Origin: Mytilus edulis
Lineage: Eukaryota; Mollusca; Bivalvia; Mytilida; Mytilidae
Length of the DNA: 64,000 bases
Direction of reading: 5' to 3'
Assembly (NCBI RefSeq): GCF_963676685.1
Contig: NC_092346.1
Location: 29,959,133 to 30,023,132 of the forward strand
Shown: one piece after another, positions 51,101 to 60,400 of the stretch
How positions within the stretch are numbered: the first letter of the stretch is position 1
How the letters are laid out: each line of letters opens with the position of its first letter
The notes under the pieces: generated by a model
The model's input: only the letters and a program-made list of their open reading frames with translations
Told to the model about the DNA's origin: nothing
Databases searched by the model: none
Position numbers and translations under genes: made by a program

Positions 51101-54100
51101 GGGGTTGTTTCTTTGACATAATCCCCTTTTTCATTCTTAATTTTAAATGTAGAAGTATATCAGAAGTCTATAAGAAAAGACCAACCAGAAATTTAATTAT
51201 GTACTGGATTGTCAAGAAAAGGCAATACTGTGCAAATATATGGGGGGAAATTACAAAAGTTAAAATGGCACAATGATACTAATATATGATGGCAATTTAT
51301 AATACATGTATGAAGAAGTTGATATAAACATGATAAAATTGTATTGAAAAATATTAAGGCTGAAAAAAAAATAGCTTTCTTCAGTTTTAATGTCTCTATC
51401 AAATGTAAAACAATTCTAGGAGTTTATTTAAAATGACTCAGTATTACAGACATATTTTAAACTATTGATTTAATCCAAAATCTGCACTTTACGCACTTCC
51501 TGAATTTGGTTTAAATCGTGACATGATATATTGTACACGTTTTATAAAGATTATGTAATTTAAATCTTTTTTTTTTTATTAATTTCATATTCATGATATT
51601 TGACATGTTTGATCACAAATTTCCATTCATATATATATTATTGTTGTATATTACTACAATAATAATGACAGTAATAATGATGATGGACTGGCTATATTCT
51701 AAGCTCATTAAATGTCATACCAGTGGCTTAACCTGAAATTTTCATTAAGGGGGCCCACTGACTGCCTACTAGGGGCCCCTCAAGTCATGCTTTGGTGATT
51801 TCATAAACAATCAATCGTTTTTTCCCAAAACAGGGGTGGAGGGGCTGAGCCCCTGGAAAACCCTCAAAATCCACCTCTGCATACCATCTCATGATTTTAT
51901 ATAAGAAACAGGACCAGATGCACCAACTTTTAAACAGTTGAATCTAGGCTATCAACCTGGGAATAAAAATGGTTCTGGATCTGACTAAAAAATTATTTCC
52001 ACCTATCTTGAATGAGTTCAAAAAATTATGATGGGATTATTGAAAACTGGAAACCATCATACTTATATATGGAGCATTCACATTCATCTTTGACTCGGTG
52101 GTTGTCTGCCTTTGTTTAAAAAAATTAATGTCAACTAAAATCTTTTTTTCCTTTCCTCCCAACTCAATTAACATTCATGATTAAAGCTTCAAAGTGTTAG
52201 ACTTAAACTCATATAGTATACTATTTCATTATATAACATATCTTATAATTCATATATGAATATTGAGAGCCGTATTCAATTTCTCATCCTACTTTATTTT
52301 TTTTTTCAAAGATTCACTATTTCAGCCAAGTTTAATTGCATTAACTTGACAATGTGCATGACTTTCATTGGAAGGGGAAATCATTAATTCATCTACTTCA
52401 CAAAATACAATTGTTTAGTAATATTTTCTTTATTGCTCTTAGGAACAAAGGAGGAAACGGTCCCGAAACCAAGTATCTCTCTAAAATCAAAAATCACTTT
52501 AAAGTTTAAATTCATTCAAAATATTGAAAAAATTGAAAGCATTGGCAAATAGGAAGTAGGTACATTTTGAGGTACAGACATATCTAACAGCTCTGAATAG
52601 TGCTAACACCTTACAAACATTACAGCTAATCACTGTCAAGCTGCTTACCAAATATTAAGTACATCTACCCTTACTAGAGAAAACTGACCAAATGTTTGTT
52701 GGACTATGACAAAAATTGCAAAATAGCCCCAAATTCTAAAGTTGGGATATAAATATACCATAGAACATCCAGGTGTAAAAGCACCAGGCACAGCCAATAT
52801 GACATGCTTTCCTTTAGCAAAAGCTTCGCCAGAGTTCACTTTAGTTCCAGGATCATTCTCAAACAGATCAACTGCAGGTAACTTATCTCCGACCTGCAAC
52901 ATAAACAAAGATTTTAAAATCTGAATATTTAAAAGCAACTGTAGTTCATTTTAAACCCTTTTCATACTTTTCCAATCATATATAAACAATAAGCTAGTCA
53001 GCAAGAACAAACATAAAAGTACTCATTCTAAATGATTTTTTGATTCTACCAGTTTTTTAGTTGAGTTCTGTATACATGGTATACTATTGAAGTCAAATAA
53101 TTCTGGCCAAACCAAAGCCAACAACTTTTTGGTGTTCATATTTTAGTTTAGCCTTGCCCACACATGACAGACAATAAGCCCTAGCTTACATTCCCCCCTG
53201 TCATGCCTGTGCATGGCTTGTTTATATGTATATAAAATAGCATATATATATAAACTCAAGACATACAAGAGGAAGGGAAAGGGATCGAATACAACTGTGT
53301 CAAATTTTTCTAAGTTATATACAATTATACCATTATACAGGCTTCTCATTTTAAAATTAAGTGTACAATACACTTGATCCCTTTAAAGCATTCTCTAATT
53401 TTAACATGTTTAACCTGGATTTTAATCTTAATGATGTACATCTGGAAAATATGTTTCCTGTGAACCCCTTGAACCCCCTCTGGCTACAGGTGTGAACTCT
53501 TCTGGTCCCATTTATCATGATTATATTTTGTTGATAACTTGTGATTTGTACCAACGGTCCTCAAATTGTCAAAAACTTTCACAAGGACCTAGAAGCTCAG
53601 TCAAGCACCTATATTCTGATAAATAAATAGATTGCACCATTTGCTACAAGAAATGCCAGAGTCTGTAGAAGTTAATTAACGTCTAGGATGTTGACAGTTA
53701 TTAGTTAGTCCGAGGTTACTCTGACGTCCAACGGCTGTTTTGCCAGACAAGCATGGGCCGTGGGACTTGTCTGGCTTGTCTGGCAAAACAGCCGTTGGAA
53801 GTCAGAGTAATCTCGGACTAGTTGACAGTATACGCTGAAAATTCAAGCATGTTTATTGTTTCTCTATATATATCTTTAATTATTACATGTGGTCATGTAT
53901 GTCTATATGTAATTATTTTAAAAACAGAGACAAGTACAGCATGTACAAGTGTTTATAGGTGGTATGTCACCTTTTGAGTTGTGAATCATAATGACATGCA
54001 ATTAACGCAATTATCTGAACAATAAGTGATTGTCTCTATCTACTTTCTATTTCAACTGTGTAAATGGGGTCACACCTGTATAGAAAAAAAATATTTTTTT

Positions 54101-54263
54101 CAAAATTCAATGCCTTGTCAACTTATGATACTAAGAGCTAGCTAAAACACATAACTACCTTGATTGGCATGGCTGCTTGACAACTTTTGCTAATTGCTCG
54201 TTGAAAAACCACGTTACAACTGATAAGGTTTCTTAGTTGTCTCGTTGACCTTGTAGCAAACAT
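39156..54263 (-). CDS. PRDX5: Peroxiredoxin-5 (atypical 2-Cys peroxiredoxin), complete, 6 exons
   Basis: Exons on the minus strand: 54159-54263, 52759-52893, 50930-51061, 50236-50274, 39696-39751 and 39156-39261 (TAG). Sites are GT-AG and phases close to 573 nt, 190 aa. The first 35 residues (MFATRSTRQLRNL...) are Arg/Ser-rich and lack acids: a likely mitochondrial targeting sequence. An internal AMPIK matches the short-form start of vertebrate PRDX5. Motif PGAFTPGCS carries the peroxidatic Cys78; THLPGYV, ACISVNDPFVM and MLADTCGAF follow; Cys180 in GTGLTCSLAP is the likely resolving cysteine. The C-terminus is KQV, so the peroxisomal PTS1 (SQL) of human PRDX5 is absent. An in-frame upstream ATG at 54356 would add 31 residues with acids; I prefer 54263. 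The enzyme reduces H2O2, alkyl hydroperoxides and peroxynitrite with thioredoxin. Intron 4 (10.5 kb) contains a nested gene. Confidence 0.95.
39440..39635 (+). repeat. SINE/MITE-like dispersed repeat, forward (unit B)
   Basis: Duplicate of 29455-29635, in the intron between PRDX5 exons 5B and 6B: 'gaccagctgaagtccacctc', 'cccattggtggcctttgg' and 'gacacattccccattt'. Confidence 0.75.
42160..42310 (+). repeat. Degenerate 'ttggtatgattgcc' family copy (unit B)
   Basis: The sequence 'ataagatttggtatgattgcc' (diverged), 'accaaagaccataaaacg' and 'ctacaggtctatagcaacc' belongs to the dispersed family at 33018. Confidence 0.5.
43787..44779. other. AT-rich stretch between unit B and the B-box gene
   Basis: Contains three or four diverged copies of a roughly 70-80 bp segment with 'gcattttgcaactta' and 'gacatgtaatgatgtat..aaaa' (about 43800-44110), i.e. 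an old tandem array. No exon is apparent. It lies inside PRDX5 intron 4. Confidence 0.5.
44737..44742 (+). promoter_or_regulatory. Possible TATA box of the B-box gene
   Basis: TATAAA lies 38 bp before the ATG, which would leave only a very short leader. Alternatively, the TTTTCCAG at 44749-44756 could be a splice acceptor for an upstream non-coding exon. The two readings exclude each other. Confidence 0.3.
44780..46183 (+). CDS. B-box zinc-finger (TRIM-like) protein, single exon, nested in PRDX5 intron 4
   Basis: An uninterrupted 467-codon ORF. The first B-box zinc-binding set is C12, C15, C25, C28, C33, C36, H40, H49. The second is C75, H78, C87, C90, C95, C98, H104, H107. A Ser/Thr/acidic linker (about 119-155, with NTSEEDTKQ) follows. 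The C-terminal 300 residues (about 165-467) contain repeated beta-strand patterns such as GDEAYVCSIDRNSIVKL, NGDVLFLSRFD, GKIWIGLTEGDS and GHLWVGCLCEA, consistent with an NHL/six-bladed-propeller-like domain. No RING finger precedes the B-boxes and no long coiled coil is obvious, so ligase activity cannot be assumed. Bivalve genomes hold many such B-box/TRIM2/45/71-like genes, some linked to innate immunity. It lies antisense to PRDX5, just outside unit B. The single-exon form suggests retroposition or an intronless subfamily. Confidence 0.88.
   Translation: MERCNSQVKISCQLCDRSENLKWRCIDCRITICDSCSLVHSRIPFGSEHMVVKFGDISTCNMELRLEEEIKKMTCKKHNKETYTFFCRSCNFLVCTNCIFGEIHSDHNFAEISKFVSENFSNDTNTSEEDTKQKSLTDSGYGDQIIHQLESQGSSDNTFCMLMKDFEVVHTVSTHLPSINKMIISNGDEAYVCSIDRNSIVKLKLNSTGFLNKKLKRSKSKQLEQTEGFQPIDITVNSNGDVLFLSRFDKCLKSVTKNSQGKRQVSDIRSFHPLEPICIHCENDRNGKIWIGLTEGDSDFEITKNSIRQVVALNQNGKLCNKLEFSKAQRKLFTLPWTIKNNKDKGICVIDRVSQTAGRVISLDEDGHLMWIYTDLHSSFSERPFNPSDLEITNSQNVIVSDAANNAFHVLNNTGDLIFHQSSIHLGIQMPCSLNIDKTGHLWVGCLCEANSRDRVGKIYKIQIAGI
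46229..46234 (+). terminator. Poly(A) signal of the B-box gene
   Basis: AATAAA lies 46 nt after the stop codon, a compact 3' UTR. Confidence 0.6.
46300..48075. other. PRDX5 intron 4, no gene seen
   Basis: AT-rich, with no exon-like segment or recognisable repeat structure beyond short A/T runs. Confidence 0.5.
48076..48334. repeat. 43-bp minisatellite, six copies
   Basis: Six head-to-tail units of 43 bp (the first 44): 'catgacccaaaatcagtac', 'atgcacagtaaaaaacac', 'taaaag'. Units 2-6 differ by only one or two bases, while the first is more diverged. Open frames across it on the minus strand are by-products of the repeat. Confidence 0.97.
49350..49420. repeat. Single-copy relative of the 43-bp minisatellite unit
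   Basis: The sequence 'catgacacaaaatcagtat', 'gggcacaaaaaaaaatac', then 'aaagagcaaaggaataatgc' matches one unit of the array at 48076-48334 plus its right flank ('aaagcaaagtgcttttaatg'). Confidence 0.7.
49558..49735. mobile_element. MITE-like inverted-repeat element
   Basis: The left end (gccatttcagaatctaatgc, then tgggtaatattttc) and the right end (aaattttattacccatag, then agattctgaaatggtc) are inverted repeats of about 35 bp. Non-coding. Confidence 0.8.
51721..51879. mobile_element. Short inverted-repeat element with CATAC target duplication
   Basis: The element runs from CAGTGGCTTAACC to CCACCTCTG and is flanked by CATAC on both sides (51716-51720 and 51880-51884). The inside carries G-rich and C-rich tracts (aagggggcccactgactgcc; gaggggctgagcccctgg). 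It resembles the 31189-31326 element in size, ends (CAG..CTG) and target length. Confidence 0.8.
53706..53820. repeat. Hairpin/foldback repeat, 115 bp
   Basis: The left arm (tagtccgaggttactctgac, then aacggctgttttgccagac) and the right arm (gtctggcaaaacagccgttg, then gtcagagtaatctcggacta) are near-perfect reverse complements of about 47 bp. It is notably GC-richer than its surroundings and lies in PRDX5 intron 1. Confidence 0.92.
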
Positions 54264-54427
54264 AGTTAGCCAATCACAATCGGATAAATAACACGCTTGG
54301 ACCGGATTTAGTTTTGTATTTACATTGTACTTTGCCTCGATTTGGTTAGGAGACACAACTTCCGGTTAAACTTACGATTTGGAGCGGTGGAAAATAATCG
54401 TAAACATTTGTTGCCTAAAATGTAGTA
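54264..54427. promoter_or_regulatory. Bidirectional promoter region, PRDX5 / ETAA1-like
   Basis: Only 164 bp separate the two divergent start codons. The gap holds a CCAAT box (54270-54274) and an ETS-type CTTCCGG (54359-54365, the minus-strand reading CCGGAAG), and has no TATA box. These are typical of housekeeping bidirectional promoters. The PRDX5 upstream ATG at 54356 falls inside it. Confidence 0.7.
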
Positions 54428-57400
54428 ATGAAGAGTCAACACCCAGATGCAATTGAACAAACAAATATAGAGTTGAGACGTTCTTCTAGGAACGCAACAG
54501 GCAACAAACTTTCAAGAAGACGTAATGCGAAGTCGAAGAGTGTCCCCGAGTCTGAAAAGACCATAAGTTTACAAAATCAGAGTATAGAGATTTTGCATAA
54601 AACTGTTTCACCAAAAAAACAACAGTTACCAGTCATTCTTGAATCGCCTTCAATATGTCAACAACAGAGTTCAATCGGTATGATAATGAATGTTAGAGGA
54701 CTTTATAGGTTTAGGCATAGGAGTTTTTACTATTTGCCGGTTTACTATCCAGGCCGGTAGCCAGGAATTTCCAAGGGATGTTAACAGCCACAATTCGAAC
54801 AGAATGTTGACTACCAGTGCTTATTTGTTTTCAAGGGGAGGTTAGTCCAAAGTCCAAACCCCCATGCTACGGGTATGCTATCCATACGGTTATGCATATT
54901 AAAGTATTGATAGTATACCTGGCAAATAGTAACCACCCCCCTTGGTATGATGTCCATTTTCACTGAATTAGTTCACAATTTTATTTAGGGGCCAGCTGAG
55001 GCTCACCTGTGACGAAATGGGCCTCGTCTTTTAACTGAAGTATTCAATTTGGAACTAGCTAACATAAAGACGTTTCTGGACATCACTTGTACAATTCTGT
55101 AAAAACATATATATAACTGAATGACATCTATTTAATACAAATATTTCTAAATTCTAAATATATAATTCTTTCTCTCTACATTGAAGACTCATTGGGGCCT
55201 TTTGACTGTTACATGTATCTGCTCTTTGGTCGGCCTGTTGTCTCTGAGACTCTGACATATTCCCTATTACCATTGGCAATTTTAATATTACATCAATAAC
55301 CTCTTGAAAAATGTGTTTAATCCTTATAATTTTTAAACCAAAAAATCATGATTTTTAATTCACAATTTGTTGTGTAAACGCTACCATAATAACAATCAAA
55401 TGCACAACTGACATGTCGTAACTAAGGAGTTGGGCGCCATATTGACTTTCTAAAATCCGTAAATGTTTGAAAAATTTGATGGAATCTAAAATAAAATAGC
55501 ACCTACCTCCAAAACAACATTTTAATGCGATATTATCCGAATTTGAAGTGTTCAAGTAACGATTTATCTTTCCAATGAAAGTTTTCATTCGTATGACATT
55601 ATGCATAAATTTGTTTTTTAATCTCAATTTGCTGAAAATCCTGTGAGCCCTGCAAGCTTGTGTATCACGCATGAATAGATTACGAAAGTAACTTCTAATT
55701 GACCAATCCAATTCAAGTATTTATAGATATGCAAATCATTTAAGAAGTATAACATATATAAATTTATTGGAGAAGTATTGTAACTGCTTTATCACTAGCA
55801 TGTGACAACTAAGGTTGTGAGTTTAAATCTTGCAGGTGCACTCAAATCTAATCTTTTTGTTGAGCCTTCGACTTTAGTCGAAAAAGCAAGACTAAGCGAT
55901 CCTACATTCCGTCGTCGGCGGGCGGCGTCCACAAATATTCACTCTGTGGTTAAAGTTTTTGAAATTTTAATAACTTTCTTAGACTATACTGAATTTCTAC
56001 CAAACTTGGACAGAAGCTTGTTTATGATCATAAAAAAGTATCCAGAAGTAAATTTTGTAAAAATAAAATTCCATTTTTTCCGTATTTTACCTATAAATGG
56101 ACTTAGTTTTTCTGCGAGGAAACATTACATTCACTCTGTGGTTAAAGTTTTTTAAATTTTAATAACTTTCATAAACTATCCTTGATTTGTACCAAACTTG
56201 GACAGAAGCTTGTTTATGATCATAAGATAGTATCAAAAGGAAAATTTTGTAAAAATAAATTTCCACTTTTCCGTATTTTACTTATAAACGGACTTAGTTT
56301 TTCTGCGAGGAAACATTACATTCACTCTGTGGTTAAAGTTTTTAAAATTTTAATAACTTTCATAAACTATCCTTGATTTGTACCAAACTTGGACAGAAGC
56401 TTGTTTATGATCATAAGATAGTATCAAGAAGAAATTTTTGTAAAAATAAATTTCCACTTTTCCGTATTTTACTTATAAATGGACTTAGTTTTTTTGCCAG
56501 AAACAAAACATTCACTCTGTGGTTTTTAAAATTTTTATAATGTTCTTAAACTATCCTGGATTTCTACCAAACTTAAACAAAAGCTTGTTTCTGATCATAA
56601 GATATTATTCAGAAGTAAATTTTGTAAAAAAAAAATTCACTTTTTCCGTATTTTACTTATAAATGGACTTAGTTTTTCTTCCAGTTAACATTACATACAG
56701 TCTGCAGTTAAAGTTTATAAATCATTTATTAGATTCATAAACTATCCTGGATTTTTTTTACCAAACTCGGAAGCTTCTTTCAATCAAAAGACAGTATCGA
56801 GAGGGAAATTTTTATTGATGTTTTTCCTCATTTTTGTTGAGTCTGCGATTAACAGCAAAAGTAGGCGAGACACTGGGTTCCGTGGAACCCTTACAAATTT
56901 TTTAAGGTATCAGGTCTGTTCACTCCCACAACACATTCTCATCCTACCCTTTTGACAGCTTGGTTTCGTTTGCACCCAATTTGTGCGTTTTTTTTCAATG
57001 CAAACAAAGAAACATTATCTTCAGGTAATGTTTTTTTTCTTCATTTTCTGATTTTCAATAGTCCAGGACTTTTGCACTCATCTGAGGAGAGATTCCTGTC
57101 ATTACAATGAATTTTCAGTCCTCTTATATTAATGATATACATGTAGCATTAAGCAGACACATGGATCAAGATCAGTTGATTTTTTTCAGTGGGTAAATTT
57201 TTCAAGAAATTATGCTCAGAAAATTTATTATAAATGTACATGTAGAAGGGTAGTGCTAAGGAGGACAATGTATTAATTTAAAAATTCTCTCAATTTTGGT
57301 TTTATTTTAGGTCAACCTGCAGCAGAAATAGCCACCCCTAAGAGCAGCAAGACTTATTCATTTACGGAAAATACACCATACAAGGAGGATTTATTAATCT

Positions 57401-60400
57401 GTTCACAACATTTTGACCCACAGCAAGACGTTGGTTGGGATTGTAGATCACCAGATGCTGTTAACTTCTTGAGAAAAAGTATATTAGTTTATTTATATCA
57501 CATGCTGTAGATTAAACCTGGATATCCCAAAAAAAATTAATACAGAAAAAAAAAGCTTTTTACTGGATATTTAATATTTTTTATTTCATATTTTTGCTAA
57601 AATTTGCATACAGGAAATCTACACTTCGTTGAACATTTAAATTCATAATTTACCTTTAATCACCAAATCACCAAATATTGGTATCCAACAAATAATAATC
57701 AATCTCTCCACAGTAAATAGAAAAAGATGATTTGGTATGATTGTCAATGAGACAACTACATGTATGTTTCTGATTATATGCGAAGGATTTTTAATAAATG
57801 AAGAAACAAATTTACAATTATACCACATTTCCCATATTTTTTTTACAGATGACCTACATTGTATTAATGTACACATGCATGCACAGGTTTAATAACTTCC
57901 TTAATTATGCTTTTGCAGGAAAAAAGTTTATAATTCTGATTATTTTTTTTATAATTGATCATAGTTTGATTGCCCAACAATAATCAACTGTATATTACAG
58001 CTGATTTCAATAAGTGTGTAGCTACAGGTAAAATCTTTGGTTAGTTTGCTTGCTAGTTGAACCGTGAAGTCATTGTTAGGTTTATACATGTTATTAGTGT
58101 TTCCTGCAGCTTTTAAAAAGGGCAGGATAATTGTTAGCTCAGAGGGCACATTAAGCGCGATGGACAACAATTTTAGGGCACTTACAATGTACTTAACATG
58201 TAATATAAACAGGCAATTACTATAAAATGGATTCATTTAAAACATACTAGTTTAATGCTATAAAAAGGACATATAGGCTACATCTGCAATCAATCATTAA
58301 AACAAATTGTTAAACAAGAAAAAGTGTTTAAAACATATATATGAAATATTTAAAACAATAAACACAATTAAAAACAAAATCAGTTCTTTAAAAATGTTTA
58401 AAAACAAGAAAGAACTACATTGTACAAATGTATTTCATATATATAAAAATATTGCTTTGGTCATATCAATTGTCATTGACAAATCCTCCTTTTCCCCTAA
58501 AAACAGGTTGACACATTCCCTGATATCCAAATCATCTATTGATTTGGTATATTGCTGACACTAGAACAAGATTGTTTACAGTTGAAACATTCAGTCTATT
58601 TCTGCGTTGTGAAACTGTCATTTGGTGCTGAAAATAAATAAATTACACATAAAACAAGAATATCTTAAATAATCTGGAAGTTTTTTCATAAATTGTTCCT
58701 TTCTTAAATTAATTCAAATTAAAAACTGAAGATTTCTGAAGTAAATTTAAAAAAAATTATTTGATGAAAAAATGAATTAATTGAAAGTAATTAATATGCA
58801 AGTGATTTCATGAGATCCTTGGCCTAACTCAACTTTAACCTTAAATTATCCCTTTGGCAGAAGTTTATTTTTACCCCCGAAATGACACCGTTGCAAGTGC
58901 ATAACCATTTTGTAATAAAAATCTACAAACCTTTGAAAAAATGATAAAAGCTTTCTGCATTTTGCGGCCTGTTTCTCATTTTCTTCCTCACGTTTTCGCT
59001 TTATCCGATTTGTTGATGGCATGATTAGTATCTGTATTCACTATTCAATCTATTGCAGTTTGCTAATCAGCTGATTACGAAATCGATTACAAAATGGCGT
59101 CCTAGTGAACTTTTGTTTACGTTTGAAGGGAAATAACTCGAGCGGTATTCATAAAATATGTCTTTCAGTACCGGTTGTTAATTACGACGATAAACTGATA
59201 AAGGCATGGCGTCAGGAATTTCGACAAAATTAGGGCAGGGCGCCAAATTTTTTTCCCAAAAAGGGCAGGGCGTCGAGAAATCGCGGCAGGGCGCCATGAC
59301 ACGCCAAAACCACCTGTAGGAAACACTAGTTATAAGTATACTAACCTCCTTTTGAAGTAGCATAGTCCTACATACAGATAGATTGGTTATCTGTCAAACT
59401 AGTCTACTCCAAAAGGAGGGTAGTTTACCTAACCTAACAATGACTTCACGGATTAGCTAGCAAGCAACCTAACCAAAGATATTTCCTTGCCTACTTATAT
59501 ACACACTCATTGAAATCGACTGTAATATATACTTTATATCTATAATTAAAGAAAGAACTGTCTTAGCAGAGTAAAATCATTTTCTGTAATACATGACTTG
59601 TATTTGATGATTTTTTTTCAGGCAGAAGAAGGAGGCATTATAGTGATGTGTCCGACATTATTACTCAGCTTCATGTCAATACAGAGGTATGTGAAGTAAA
59701 GGTGTCAAACCACCAAATCAAAAAATTATATAAACACACAATTTTTTCAATTTTCACATCTTTCTCAATATTTTGTCGTAAGTTCAACTTCATAAAAACC
59801 AGCTCCTGAATTGTACATGATGATGTACCGCCCTTCTATATGCCAATTTTCAACCAATGTTTGAAATGTTATAGTGAAATATAAACGTTCAGAAGTCAAC
59901 TGTTGCTAAAGATAATCCCTGGTATTCTGGAAATCTTAAATAAGTATACTATTGGGCACATTCGTCCTCAATTTTAAATGCAAAATCATTGAGGAGAAAA
60001 ACAATTCTCGAAATGGCCTTAACATATTTCTCTTTCACCAACTTTCATTGCTGCAAATCTATTAGTTAAGTTTAGGAAACAATACAATACAATACAATAT
60101 GCTTTATTTATGAAAATACTCAAGAGGTAAATTACAAAATACAATGACACGAAAAGCACTTATTTTTGTTAGGGAAAGGCTACTATTACATATGTTCTAA
60201 ATTGAGTCTGTGAATTACTGATATGGCATCTAAAGTCTCATAAGGTAACTTTTTTGTTTTTCAATTGACCATTTTCCATTCCAACATAAGTGTTCAATGT
60301 CTTTTTGCCAGGAAAACTATTTACCCTTAATGAAATATTTATTTTATAGATTAGGAAATAGTTTCTTCTTAAAAAAAATTAATTAGAAAGTAAGTACTCT

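Noticed and set aside
54138..54356. Longer PRDX5 start at 54356 (31 extra residues)
   Set aside because: The extension has acidic residues and would weaken a mitochondrial targeting sequence, and it overlaps the ETS motif of the promoter; kept only as an alternative.
55802..56376. Two plus-strand ORFs containing 'HSVVKVF'
   Set aside because: They are translations of the roughly 190-bp tandem array.
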